Source: Ignavibacteriales bacterium UBA6490 (lineage in GTDB: Bacteria > Bacteroidota > Ignavibacteria > Ignavibacteriales > Ignavibacteriaceae). Taken from it: a stretch of DNA of 26,571 nt. The translations under genes and the position numbers were made by a program. Of the stretch, positions 1 to 8,076 are shown piece after piece. The stretch is from NCBI GenBank assembly GCA_002435365.1, contig DJMM01000031.1, positions 5,014 to 31,584 of the forward strand, written 5' to 3'. The notes under the pieces were generated by a model. The model did not search any database and was not told the origin of the DNA. It saw only the letters and a list, made by a program, of their open reading frames with translations. Every line of letters starts with the position of its first letter. The stretch's first letter is position 1.

Positions 1-1682
1 TCCCCGATGATGAAGAAACTAAAATCAGAATTATAAGGAAAGAAAAACCGGAACAGCAAGAAAATAATATAATCGTTGAAGAAGAAATAAAAAAAACCGA
101 TATCAAAAAGACCGACCAGAAGGAAAAAGAGGAAGCCCTGCAGATTGAAAAGGAGAGAGAACATGAAGCAAGAATGCCGGATCAGTGGGATGAAAAAATA
201 AATTATAAAAAACCGGGATTCGACCTTCTCGAAGCGGGACCGGAAGAAGATTTTAAGATTGCTGAAGACGAACTTACGCACAACGCGGAGCTGCTGAAAG
301 AAAAATTAAAAATATTTGATATAGAAATTAAGGATATATCTGTTACACCCGGACCGGTTGTTACGCTTTACGAAATTGTTCCCGCTCCCGGTGTTAAAAT
401 AAGCCGTATCGTAAGTCTGGAGCATGATATCGCACTTGCACTGGCTGCAAGAGGCATAAGAATAATTGCCCCGATTCCCGGGAAGAGCGCTATAGGTGTG
501 GAAATACCTAATGCAGAAGCTTCGATCGTTAAAGCAAGATCAGTCCTCAGTAAACTTCCTGAAGTTAAAATGGAATTACCCATCGCGCTTGGCAAAACGA
601 TTAATGGCGATGTATATGTGGCGGATCTGGCAAAAATGCCGCACCTGCTGATCGCAGGATCCACGGGTTCGGGAAAGAGCGTGGGAATAAATATGATAAT
701 AAGCAGTATGCTCTATTCCAAGCTGCCCGATGAAGTGAAGTTTATTATGATCGATCCCAAAAAAATTGAGCTTTCCTTCTATAATAAGCTGAGAAAACAT
801 TACCTTGCCGTCTCACCCGATCTTGAAGAAGAAATAATTACCGCTCCGCAGAATGCTGTTCTGGTTCTTAAATCCGTCGAATATGAAATGGAGACGAGAT
901 ATGACAGGCTGGCTAAAGCTGGTGTGAGGAATATTGTCGACTATAATGCAAAAGTATCCGACAAGGCAAGAAGACCAAAAGATACAGATGAATTGAAACA
1001 CCATCCTATTCCTTACCTGGTTGTAATTGTGGATGAACTTGCCGATCTGATGATTACTGCCGGCAAAGAGGTGGAGGAGCCTATTACCAGACTTGCTCAG
1101 CTGGCCAGGGCTGTTGGAATTCATCTTGTACTGGCGACTCAAAGACCTTCGGTTAACGTAATAACCGGTGTAATAAAAGCTAACTTCAGTTCAAGAGTTG
1201 CTTACCAGGTTGCCACAAAAATTGATTCGCGTACAATTCTGGATATGAATGGTGCGGAACAGCTTCTCGGAAAAGGCGATATGTTATTTTTGCCTACCGG
1301 TTCCCCGAAACCTATAAGAATTCAAAATGCTTTTATATCTACCGACGAAGTTGAGAAATTAACGGATTACATTAAATCACAGCCCGGATATTCAAAACCG
1401 TTTTTCCTTCCCTCTTTATATGATAAAAAGAAAAATACAAACGGTAATTTCCTGACAGACCTTGACCCCATGTTTGAGGAAGCGGCAAGAGTTGTGGTCA
1501 GGCATCAGCAGGGTTCGGTTTCACTGCTGCAGCGGAGACTGAAACTGGGATATTCCCGTGCTGCCAGGATTGTTGATCAGCTTGAAGAAGCTGGTATAGT
1601 GGGTCCTAACGACGGAAGCAAAGCCAGAACTGTAATTGTGGAAAGCGAAGAACAGCTCGAAACTATTCTGCGTAACCTTTAA
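1..1682 (+). CDS. ftsK: DNA translocase FtsK, C-terminal part (5' truncated by the window)
   Basis: FtsK/SpoIIIE is the hexameric, septum-anchored ATPase that pumps DNA and helps resolve chromosome dimers at division. The reading frame is open from the first complete codon at base 3, so the ATG at 174 is internal and the gene starts upstream. Bases 3-173 encode a highly charged Glu/Lys-rich linker, as expected between the membrane domain and the motor. Then come the alpha domain, the beta RecA-like motor with Walker A GSTGSGKS (bases 657-680) and Walker B LVVIVDE (bases 1017-1037), and the C-terminal gamma winged helix (about bases 1460-1650), which in the family reads KOPS-type polar sequences. 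The N-terminal membrane segments lie outside the window. The lolA-like gene follows after 54 bases, an order also found in E. coli (ftsK-lolA). Confidence 0.96.
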   Translation, partial: PDDEETKIRIIRKEKPEQQENNIIVEEEIKKTDIKKTDQKEKEEALQIEKEREHEARMPDQWDEKINYKKPGFDLLEAGPEEDFKIAEDELTHNAELLKEKLKIFDIEIKDISVTPGPVVTLYEIVPAPGVKISRIVSLEHDIALALAARGIRIIAPIPGKSAIGVEIPNAEASIVKARSVLSKLPEVKMELPIALGKTINGDVYVADLAKMPHLLIAGSTGSGKSVGINMIISSMLYSKLPDEVKFIMIDPKKIELSFYNKLRKHYLAVSPDLEEEIITAPQNAVLVLKSVEYEMETRYDRLAKAGVRNIVDYNAKVSDKARRPKDTDELKHHPIPYLVVIVDELADLMITAGKEVEEPITRLAQLARAVGIHLVLATQRPSVNVITGVIKANFSSRVAYQVATKIDSRTILDMNGAEQLLGKGDMLFLPTGSPKPIRIQNAFISTDEVEKLTDYIKSQPGYSKPFFLPSLYDKKKNTNGNFLTDLDPMFEEAARVVVRHQQGSVSLLQRRLKLGYSRAARIVDQLEEAGIVGPNDGSKARTVIVESEEQLETILRNL

Positions 1683-1736
1683 CTCTGTTGTAATATAAGT
1701 TTAAGCAATTTGCCAGATACTAAGTAAGGAACAGAT

Positions 1737-2339
1737 GTGAAATATTTTAAAATTATAAGCCTGCTTATAACCCTCTTTTCAGTGAATGCTTTTTCCGGCG
1801 ATGCCGATCAGCTTCTGAAAAATGTAAGGGATAAATATAATAAGCTGAATGATTTTAGTGCCGGAATAATGCAGGAAGGGAAAAATCCGGCCCTGAAAGG
1901 AATTGTTTATTATAAGAATGAGAACAAATTTTACTTCGATTTGAATAATATGGCAATAATCTCCGACGGCGAGACTGTATGGAATCATAATAAGAAAGCA
2001 AACAAGGTGATTATTAATGATGCCGTGTCTGATGAGAATTCCATCTTTTCTTTCAAAACGCTGCTGGAGGTTTATCCGTCTAAATGCAGTGTAAGCACTG
2101 CTTCGGACGGAAATTTGAATATCCTGATTTTATCACCCAATGCTGGTTCGGGATTTAATTTCAAGGAAGCACGTCTTTGGGTAAATCAGGAAAATCTGGT
2201 CGAAAAGGTCGCTGTAACGATGTTAAGCAGCGATAGTTTTGAATTCAGGTTTTCAAATTATAAACTTAACCGCGGTATACCCGATTCACGTTTTGTATTC
2301 AAAATCCCGAAAGGCAGCAGCATTATTGACCTCAGGTAA
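1737..2339 (+). CDS. lolA: LolA-like outer-membrane lipoprotein carrier
   Basis: Periplasmic chaperone of the LolA family, which takes lipoproteins from the LolCDE complex to the outer membrane. The 200-residue product has a signal peptide (cleavage probably near 'NAFSG', residue 20). A 'DQLLKNVRDKYNKLNDFSAGIMQ' -like start and a body with many short beta-strand stretches ('GIVYYKNENKFYFDL', 'ISDGETVWNHNKKANKV') are typical of the half-barrel LolA fold. The start is GTG at 1737, placed 6 bases after an AAGGA ribosome site; the overlapping ATG at 1735 runs straight into a stop. The gene sits directly after ftsK and before a flippase-like membrane protein. The family call rests on motifs and context. 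Sequence conservation in LolA is low, so a LolA-fold protein with another client is possible. Confidence 0.82.
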   Translation: MKYFKIISLLITLFSVNAFSGDADQLLKNVRDKYNKLNDFSAGIMQEGKNPALKGIVYYKNENKFYFDLNNMAIISDGETVWNHNKKANKVIINDAVSDENSIFSFKTLLEVYPSKCSVSTASDGNLNILILSPNAGSGFNFKEARLWVNQENLVEKVAVTMLSSDSFEFRFSNYKLNRGIPDSRFVFKIPKGSSIIDLR

Positions 2340-3372
2340 ATTTAAATTCTTGGGAAAAGCATTCAAGTATATCCTCTCATTCCTGCTGAGCGGTATTTTC
2401 CTGTATATCGCATTTTATAATGTAGATTTTAATGAGGTAATGAGACACGTTGCCAGCGCATCGCTGCTGTGGATTGGAATTTATATAATAATCTGGTTTG
2501 TTTCACATTACCTCAGAGCAGTCCGGTGGAAAATAATACTGCATTCGGTAAAAAAAGATGCCTCCTTAAAAAATCTGTTCGGTGCGCTGATGATCGGGTA
2601 CGGGGTTAATTGCGTAGTGCCCCGCCTGGGTGAAATTTCAAGAGCGGTTTTTGTCGGCAGATGGGAGGGACTCTCCAAATCCTCGCTTTTCGGTACCGTT
2701 ATAATTGAACGCATAATTGATATACTGTTCATAGGTTTAGCGGTAATAGTATCGGTTTATCTTCGCAGCGACAGCCTTTACCTTAATTTTCCCTGGCTTG
2801 AATCAGCATTGTACTTTACTACTGTAATGCTCGCTTTTGCGATATTTTTCCTCATCCTGACAATAAAATATAAAGAGCATTTTTACGGGCTTATCATTAA
2901 AATAATAAGCAGGGTATCTGAGAGGATGGCGCATAAGGCAGCATATATATTCGAGATGCTGACGCAGGGTTTTTCAAGCTTAAAAGGTGCCAGGAACTAT
3001 TTTTTAACAATACTTATCAGTGTTGCAATTATTATAATTTATGCCGCAACTTCCTATACCGGCTTTTATATTCTGGGAATGGAGAAAATAAAAGATGTAA
3101 CTTTTGCCATGGGCTGGGTACTTATGAGTGTAAGCTCTATCGGAATAATTATTCCTACACCGGGGGGAACCGGCTCATACCACACACTGGCAAAATCTAC
3201 CCTGGTGCTGCTGTTCGGGTTCGGAGAGGAAATTAGTCTGGCTTATGCTTTTATTACTCATATTGTTGCCTATTTCCTTTTTATTATTGCAGCCCTGGTA
3301 TCTTATTTTGTGATAGACAAGCAGCATGAAAACCTGATCGCTATTGCTAAAACCAAAATCGATGAATTATGA
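2326..3372 (+). CDS. Flippase-like membrane protein, LPG synthase TM family (UPF0104)
   Basis: Polytopic inner-membrane protein of about 348 residues matching the lysylphosphatidylglycerol synthase transmembrane family (Pfam LPG_synthase_TM). Family signatures visible are 'VSHYLRAVRWKIIL' near the N-terminus, 'GYGVNCVVPRLGEISRAV' in the middle and 'IPTPGGTGSYH' toward the C-terminus, with about eight hydrophobic segments. The cytosolic aminoacyl-transfer domain of MprF is absent, so a lipid-flipping or transport role is more likely than lysyl-lipid synthesis; this is inference. The frame is open further upstream (a TTG at 2239), but that would overlap lolA by about 100 bases and give a non-family extension. 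The TTG at 2326, 11 bases after an AAAGG, overlaps the lolA stop and leaves a sensible N-terminus before the first membrane helix. The stop overlaps the next start by 4 bases (ATGA). Confidence 0.85.
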   Translation: MTSGKFKFLGKAFKYILSFLLSGIFLYIAFYNVDFNEVMRHVASASLLWIGIYIIIWFVSHYLRAVRWKIILHSVKKDASLKNLFGALMIGYGVNCVVPRLGEISRAVFVGRWEGLSKSSLFGTVIIERIIDILFIGLAVIVSVYLRSDSLYLNFPWLESALYFTTVMLAFAIFFLILTIKYKEHFYGLIIKIISRVSERMAHKAAYIFEMLTQGFSSLKGARNYFLTILISVAIIIIYAATSYTGFYILGMEKIKDVTFAMGWVLMSVSSIGIIIPTPGGTGSYHTLAKSTLVLLFGFGEEISLAYAFITHIVAYFLFIIAALVSYFVIDKQHENLIAIAKTKIDEL

Positions 3373-3992
3373 AATATATACCCCTAATACTTTTTCTGGT
3401 GACCGGAATATCATACGGACAGATAGATATCCGCGGGAGCATGGGCATAAATTTTATATCAACTCCATCACTTAGAGATTATCTTAATCAGAACTACAGA
3501 ACAGATGCAGAATACAGCACTTTTAATTCAGCAATCGGTTTTTCAGGTGAAATAAATTATTATTTTTCGGAATCATTCGCTGCCGGCGTCGAACTTGCAT
3601 ATATATATAATTCGTTTACGCATATTTCGGTCTTAGGTAAAAGAGAACTGACATACGACTTTATCATGCCAAGCATTACTGCATATTATCTTGTAACCGG
3701 AACAGGGTATAATTTTAAATTCGGCGGCGGTGCCGGTATACGTCTTTCAGGTGTTGAGGAGAATACATCATTTAACAGCAGGTCTTATAATACTTCGGGT
3801 ATGGGATTCCTTCTGAAAGCAGACGGCAATACACTTCTTGGAGGAGGCGTATTCGCAAATATCGGAATTGACCTAAGGTATGACATGAACGGGAAATATA
3901 ACATCGCCCCTGATCATGAAATCAAGCTCGATGCCGTATCTCTTGGCATCAGGCTTGGGCTTACCTATATTTTTGAAACGGAGGAAGATTGA
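3369..3992 (+). CDS. Small outer-membrane beta-barrel protein
   Basis: The 207-residue product starts with a signal peptide ending near 'GISYGQ' (about residue 18). The rest alternates short amphipathic strands with glycine- and asparagine-rich turns ('AIGFSGEINYYFSESFAAGVELAYIY', 'FKFGGGAGIRLSG', 'VSLGIRLGLTYIF'), as in eight- to ten-stranded OmpA/OmpW-like barrels. No catalytic motif is visible, and the exact family is not recognised. The start ATG overlaps the previous stop (ATGA) and the next gene starts inside its stop (TTGA), so it is translationally coupled within the envelope operon. It could be a structural barrel or a small porin. Confidence 0.75.
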   Translation: MKYIPLILFLVTGISYGQIDIRGSMGINFISTPSLRDYLNQNYRTDAEYSTFNSAIGFSGEINYYFSESFAAGVELAYIYNSFTHISVLGKRELTYDFIMPSITAYYLVTGTGYNFKFGGGAGIRLSGVEENTSFNSRSYNTSGMGFLLKADGNTLLGGGVFANIGIDLRYDMNGKYNIAPDHEIKLDAVSLGIRLGLTYIFETEED

Positions 3993-4837
3993 CTTTTTTA
4001 GAAGCTGTCTTTCTCGGAATAATCCAGGGAATATCAGAGTTTATTCCTATCAGCAGCACCGGCCATCTTACTGTTGCCGGTAAGTTGATGAATCTTATCT
4101 CTCCTTCGGATCCTGAAAAATGGACTTCTTTCATTGCAGTGATCCAGCTCGGAACACTGCTGGCAGTCTTTATCTATTTCTGGAAAGATATCTGGCAAAT
4201 AATTTTTGAATTCTTTCAGGATAATATTATTTCACCTAAAAGAATAAAAAGCCAGGGCAGGAATTCCAGACTGGGCTGGATGATCATTGTCGGAAATATC
4301 CCAATTATAATCACCGGGTTGTTCTTCAAAGATATAATTGAAGGATCATTTACGAAGAACCTTGAAGTGATTGCATTCAGCCTCATCGTGCTTGCATTGT
4401 TCCTGTTCTGGGCTGAAAAAGCAGCCGATCATAAAAAATCCTTAAATGAAATATCCTTTCTTGATGCTTTAATAGTAGGCATAGCACAGGTTTTTTCACT
4501 TATTCCGGGTTCATCACGCTCCGGAACTACAATTACCGGTGGATTATTTACAGGCTTCACAAGGGAAACCGCTGCCAGGTTTTCTTTCCTGCTTGGAATC
4601 CCGGCAATATTGGCAAGCGGGGTGTTCGAGTTTTACCAGTCGTTAGAATATATAAACAGGGATTACCTGATCAACCTGATTGTGGCCGCTTCGGCAGCGT
4701 GTATTAGCGGATACCTGTCCATCGATTTTTTAATAAAATTCCTCAGGAAATATACTACGCTGGTTTTCATTGTTTATAGAATTATTCTGGGACTTATAAT
4801 ACTTATTTTAATTTATTTTGGTATCATTCAATCATAG
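3989..4837 (+). CDS. uppP: Undecaprenyl-diphosphatase UppP (BacA family)
   Basis: Integral membrane enzyme that dephosphorylates undecaprenyl diphosphate on the outer face of the inner membrane, recycling the lipid carrier for peptidoglycan and surface polysaccharides. Overproduction gives bacitracin resistance in other bacteria. The 282-residue protein has both family signatures: the first near residues 13-27 (Q13, E17, S22-S23, H26 in 'QGISEFIPISSTGHL') and the second at 174-180 ('PGSSRSG' with R178). About eight hydrophobic segments and the length are normal. The start is TTG at 3989 in a TTGA overlap with the previous gene, preceded by a strong GGAGGAAG ribosome site at about 3980-3986. 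Its partner genes in the run also work at the envelope. Confidence 0.96.
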   Translation: MTFLEAVFLGIIQGISEFIPISSTGHLTVAGKLMNLISPSDPEKWTSFIAVIQLGTLLAVFIYFWKDIWQIIFEFFQDNIISPKRIKSQGRNSRLGWMIIVGNIPIIITGLFFKDIIEGSFTKNLEVIAFSLIVLALFLFWAEKAADHKKSLNEISFLDALIVGIAQVFSLIPGSSRSGTTITGGLFTGFTRETAARFSFLLGIPAILASGVFEFYQSLEYINRDYLINLIVAASAACISGYLSIDFLIKFLRKYTTLVFIVYRIILGLIILILIYFGIIQS

Positions 4838-4845
4838 GAGGTATA

Positions 4846-5463
4846 ATGAAAATTCCCTTTGCTTTTCTGATAATCATTCTGCTTATAATAGGATGCAAGG
4901 AATCCAATTCGCGCAATAGTGTAAATAACAATCAAATTAATAAAGAGAGAGAAACGATGGACACAACTAAGACCCCTGATTCAATAACAGTGGCTGTAAT
5001 CAAAACTAATATGGGAACATTCGAAGCCGAACTATTTACCGAACAAACCCCTAAGACCGCAGAAAACTTTGCCGGACTTGCCCAAAAAGGATATTATAAC
5101 GGTGTTATTTTCCACAGGGTGATTGATGGTTTTGTTATCCAGGGAGGAGACCCTACCGGTACCGGACGCGGCGGTGAAAGCATCTGGGGAAGACCATTCC
5201 AGGATGAGTTTGACAGATCGCTCCGACACGATGGTCCGGGAATCTTTTCAATGGCTAATTCAGGACCAAATACAAACGGAAGCCAGTTCTTTGTTACACT
5301 TGCTGCTACCCCCTGGCTTGATGGAAGACATTCCGTCTTCGGAAAAGTTATCTCAGGACTTGATGTTGTTACTGCAATCGGAAAAGTGCAGACAGATGAA
5401 AGCGACAGACCGCTTAAAGATGTGGTGATGGAAGAAGTAACTATCGTGAAAAGAGAAAAATAA
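4846..5463 (+). CDS. Cyclophilin-type peptidylprolyl isomerase, lipoprotein
   Basis: Cyclophilin that catalyses cis/trans isomerisation of prolyl bonds and probably assists folding of envelope proteins. The N-terminus has a lipobox ending 'LIIGC', with Cys17 as the expected lipidation site, followed by a polar linker to about residue 45. The cyclophilin domain then has its key residues: R91 in 'FHRVI', Q99 in 'IQGGD', the 'FSMANSGPNTNGSQFF' segment (Q147, F149), W157 and H162. These correspond to CypA R55, Q63, Q111, F113, W121 and H126. A full GGAGGT ribosome site precedes the ATG. It lies 8 bases after uppP and 6 bases before holA. Whether it is anchored in the inner or outer membrane cannot be told from sequence alone. 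Confidence 0.95.
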   Translation: MKIPFAFLIIILLIIGCKESNSRNSVNNNQINKERETMDTTKTPDSITVAVIKTNMGTFEAELFTEQTPKTAENFAGLAQKGYYNGVIFHRVIDGFVIQGGDPTGTGRGGESIWGRPFQDEFDRSLRHDGPGIFSMANSGPNTNGSQFFVTLAATPWLDGRHSVFGKVISGLDVVTAIGKVQTDESDRPLKDVVMEEVTIVKREK

Positions 5464-5469
5464 CAGCGC

Positions 5470-6483
5470 ATGGCTAAGAATAATTTTCCCCCGGTTTCAG
5501 ACTGCACTAAATCCCTAAAAGGCGGAATGCTGAAACCGGTATATTTTATTTCGGGGGAGGATAGTTATTCTATAAATAAAACTGCTGACGAAATTATTAA
5601 ATCTGTTTCACCGTTTATATTCAGCGAATTTGATAAAGCTGTGTACAGGGGAGGAGAGGATAACAGCCTTTCTGATATCCTGACCCTGGCAACCACTTTC
5701 CCATTCGGATCAGAAAAAAAACTGGTTATTGTTAAAGACTTTGAAAAATTTAAAGATAAGAAAAGTCTTGTCGGTTATCTCGATTCACCGCCTGATTTTA
5801 CAGTTCTCCTGCTCATTAATAACGGTCTGATATCAACCCCCTCTTCTGAACCCTTTAAATCGCTTCTTACTAAAGATTATATTTTCGAAGCGAAAGAACT
5901 TAAAGGGAAAAGGATGGTGCAGTGGGTAATCGATTATGCGGAAGAAAACAGCAAACAGATTTCTGAAGAAGATGCCCGGATGCTCGTTGAAATTGTGGGT
6001 GAGAACAGGGCACTTATCCAGGATCAGCTTGAAAAAATTATTACGTTTACTGCCGATAACATGGAAATCACCCGGCAGGATATTTCATTCCTGGCTGCCG
6101 AAATGAAAGAATATACTATTTTCGATTTACTTGATGCAGTCGGCAGAAAGGAAGCAGATTCCGCTTTTAAATATGCCTATAATCTTCTTGATAAAGGGAA
6201 GGGCGCTGTATTTATAGTGGTTATGCTTACAAAATACTTTACTGCCCTCAGCAGGATCGGCGAAATTGCGATCAGGAATCTGCCTGCGGCGGCAGCTGCC
6301 AAAGAGTTGGAGATCCCCCACTGGAACTATAAGGATTATGTGAATGCGAGAAGATTATATTCTGAAGATCAGCTGGTGAATGCCGCTGAAGCTCTGCTTA
6401 AAGCGGATGTGGCAATTAAGACGAGCAGTACCGGGGATAAAACAATTATTTCCGTGCTGCTGGGAGAAATATTGTCTTCCTGA
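5470..6483 (+). CDS. holA: DNA polymerase III subunit delta
   Basis: Delta subunit of the clamp loader; with delta-prime and tau/gamma it opens the beta sliding clamp. The 337-residue product has the family's usual length and order. An N-terminal domain carries 'PVYFISGEDSYSINKTADEI' (residues about 22-41) and the clamp-opening region with 'TTFPFGSEKKLVIVKDFEKF' (about residues 75-95). The collar domain is toward the C-terminus ('KGAVFIVVMLTKYF', 'ADVAIKTSSTGDKTIISVLL'). As usual for delta, no intact Walker motif is seen. It is the last gene of the run that starts with ftsK; about 110 non-coding bases follow before the ECF sigma gene. Confidence 0.93.
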   Translation: MAKNNFPPVSDCTKSLKGGMLKPVYFISGEDSYSINKTADEIIKSVSPFIFSEFDKAVYRGGEDNSLSDILTLATTFPFGSEKKLVIVKDFEKFKDKKSLVGYLDSPPDFTVLLLINNGLISTPSSEPFKSLLTKDYIFEAKELKGKRMVQWVIDYAEENSKQISEEDARMLVEIVGENRALIQDQLEKIITFTADNMEITRQDISFLAAEMKEYTIFDLLDAVGRKEADSAFKYAYNLLDKGKGAVFIVVMLTKYFTALSRIGEIAIRNLPAAAAAKELEIPHWNYKDYVNARRLYSEDQLVNAAEALLKADVAIKTSSTGDKTIISVLLGEILSS

Positions 6484-6596
6484 TTGTTTATATTAATTTT
6501 CTGGAAATTTTATCTCCGGAATGCCCTTTTTTGGTGTTTTTTGAATAAATTTTTTGTCTGAAACGGAAACAATTATAAAAGGCAAAAGTATAAGGT

Positions 6597-7184
6597 TTGA
6601 CTGAACAAAATTTAAATGAACTATCTGATGAGGAACTGATACTTGAATTTCAGCTGAATAATACGGTTCGTGCGTTTGAAATTCTGGTTCAGAGGTATAA
6701 AAATCCTCTCATAAACTATGTGTTCAGGTTTCTTGGTGATTATGAGGCGTGTGTCGATATAGTTCAGGAGACTATGATTAAAGTTTACAGGAATAAAGAT
6801 TCCTATAAATCCATCGCTAAATTTTCAACCTGGATATTTACGATTGCGGGTAATCTGGCCAGAACCGAGTACCAGAGAAGACGCAGACGCAAGATCTTTT
6901 CCCTAAGCAGTTACGGTGAAGGAGAAGAAACGTATGATATCCCGGATGAAAGCTACCGACCTGATCAGATTACCGACACCGGCATAAAAGATGAAATCAT
7001 TCAGAAAGCTTTAATGAAAATTTCACCGGTATACAGGGATATGGTTGTGCTGAGAGATATTCAGGAACTTTCTTACGAGGAAATTGCTGAAATTACCGGC
7101 ACCAATGTCGGAACAGTTAAATCGAGGATAAACAGAGGCCGCGCCCAGCTGCAGAAATTATTAAAGGGCATCTATAAAGAATGA
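6597..7184 (+). CDS. RNA polymerase sigma factor, sigma-70 family ECF type
   Basis: A 195-residue extracytoplasmic-function sigma factor, which directs RNA polymerase to a small regulon. Region 2 spans about residues 25-95 ('FEILVQRYKNPLINYVFRFLG', 'FSTWIFTIAGNLARTEYQRRRRRK', the latter reading the -10 element). Region 4 spans about 138-190, with the helix-turn-helix 'LSYEEIAEITGTNVGTVKSRINRGRAQL'. An in-frame stop lies two codons upstream, so the TTG at 6597 is the only credible start; the AAGG just before it is unusually close, while an AAAAGG at 6577-6582 is rather far. The next gene, 9 bases downstream, looks like its anti-sigma factor. Regulon and inducing signal are unknown. Confidence 0.93.
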   Translation: MTEQNLNELSDEELILEFQLNNTVRAFEILVQRYKNPLINYVFRFLGDYEACVDIVQETMIKVYRNKDSYKSIAKFSTWIFTIAGNLARTEYQRRRRRKIFSLSSYGEGEETYDIPDESYRPDQITDTGIKDEIIQKALMKISPVYRDMVVLRDIQELSYEEIAEITGTNVGTVKSRINRGRAQLQKLLKGIYKE

Positions 7185-7193
7185 GGAAATGTT

Positions 7194-7733
7194 ATGAAAA
7201 AGCATGAAGAGGATTTGAATTATAAGGATGTTATAAAAACACTGCATTCTCTTAAGAAAGTATCTGCTCCGCCAAACTTTGAAGCTGACCTTTTGAGAAG
7301 GATTAATAAGGGTGATTATAAGGAGCAGAAAAGTATTTTTCCTGCAATACTTACTCCTTCACGATTAATTCCTTCTGCCGTAGCAGTTGCAGCAGCAATT
7401 GTTTTCTTTTTCTTCAGTCCCAAAATAGAAAATGCCGAAAATCCGCTTATGGCTGATCCGCAGATAAGAGAGGATGTAGTTTCTGCAGATGAGGTTGCAT
7501 TAAAGAGAAGTACCGAAACCGATAAGCAGGCAGCCGGGGAACTGAAAGGGAAGGATTCTTCCTCTCCATTTTCATCGGAAAGGTTTATTGCCTCTGCCTC
7601 AAATAAAAGCCTTTTTATTAACAAAAGCGGGCTTAATTTCCGCCAGGTTAGACTTTCCAGCGATGAAAAGGAACAACTTTACAGGCTGAAAGCTAAAATT
7701 GCGACTTTTCTTAATAATCCGGCCGGTCGGTAA
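7194..7733 (+). CDS. Putative anti-sigma factor, single-pass membrane protein
   Basis: Not matched to a named family with certainty. The 179-residue protein has a charged cytosolic N-terminus with 'APPNFEADLLRRI' (residues 25-37). This motif recurs in many membrane anti-sigma factors and sigma-operon proteins just before the membrane helix. One hydrophobic segment follows at about residues 60-75, then a periplasmic region of about 100 residues that is Ser/Lys/Glu-rich and low in obvious structure. No zinc-binding HxxxCxxC motif of the ZAS family is present. It starts 9 bases after the ECF sigma gene with a GAGGA ribosome site, so co-transcription is likely. The role as sigma antagonist is inferred from position and topology. 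Confidence 0.65.
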   Translation: MKKHEEDLNYKDVIKTLHSLKKVSAPPNFEADLLRRINKGDYKEQKSIFPAILTPSRLIPSAVAVAAAIVFFFFSPKIENAENPLMADPQIREDVVSADEVALKRSTETDKQAAGELKGKDSSSPFSSERFIASASNKSLFINKSGLNFRQVRLSSDEKEQLYRLKAKIATFLNNPAGR

Positions 7734-7879
7734 TCCGATTACAACTAACCTCGTTTTTTCCCCAAAACAGGGCTTTTTATCACAAAAACCGGTTTTTTTA
7801 TCGAATCCGCAGTTTTACGAAAATTTGAAATTAATTTACTGCAACCGGAGACCTGATGCCGGACTAACCCGGGTCTAAC

Positions 7880-7937
7880 CTGATTCTGTTCCCATTCTAA
7901 TCTCATTTTTATCAGGATAGAATGGGGTTCGAATCAG
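7880..7937. repeat. Imperfect 20-base inverted repeat (hairpin)
   Basis: The arms are 7880-7899 and 7918-7937. The outer 7 bases (CTGATTC/GAATCAG) and inner 9 bases (CCCATTCTA/TAGAATGGG) are complementary, with a 4-base internal mismatch and an 18-base loop. There is no T-run on either side, so it is not an ordinary terminator. It could be a structured RNA element or a remnant of a mobile repeat; nothing in the sequence decides. Confidence 0.6.
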
Positions 7938-8006
7938 CAAAGATCAGATGGACAACCAATTCTGATTCCAAACAGCAATAATATATAGTATTAATGATAT
8001 TTATAG

Positions 8007-8038
8007 ATTGGAAATAAATGGTAACTTTTCTATATTTG
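8007..8038 (+). promoter_or_regulatory. Bacteroidota-type promoter for rpmE2
   Basis: The -33 element ATTG is at 8007-8010, followed by a 20-base spacer and the -7 element TATATTTG at 8031-8038. This matches the TAnnTTTG consensus known for the housekeeping sigma factor of Bacteroidota. Transcription would start near 8045, about 30 bases before the L31 start. Confidence 0.6.
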
Positions 8039-8076
8039 TCCTGCTTTTTTAGGATTTAAGAGACAAAGGAATTTTG

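Larger units (their letters stand above)
7734..8076. other. 343-base intergenic region between sigma operon and rpmE2
   Basis: There is no credible coding sequence here. Starting next to the sigma operon it holds two T-rich weak hairpins (7760-7778 and 7784-7799, the latter a near-perfect AAAAACC/GGTTTTT palindrome) that might end the sigma operon. It then holds an imperfect 20-base inverted repeat (7880-7937) and the rpmE2 promoter (8007-8038). Bases 7800-7880 show nothing I can assign. Confidence 0.6.

Noticed and set aside
174..176. ATG at 174 as the FtsK start
   Set aside because: The frame is open to the beginning of the window and encodes the charged linker normally found before the motor; no ribosome site is placed for 174.
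2239..2325. Upstream extension of the flippase-like protein from TTG 2239
   Set aside because: It would overlap the lolA-like gene by about 100 bases, adds a stretch unlike the family and has no ribosome site. TTG 2326 fits better.
5094..5507. Long open frame on the minus strand inside the cyclophilin gene (also similar ones opposite the RND pump and tolC genes)
   Set aside because: Each lies fully opposite a clearly recognised gene, shows no protein family features, and results from the codon use of the real gene.
7918..7945. 'GGTTCGAATC' looks like a tRNA T-loop
   Set aside because: The flanking bases do not form a 5-base T-stem, and no acceptor, D or anticodon arm can be drawn upstream. 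The bases are one arm of the inverted repeat.
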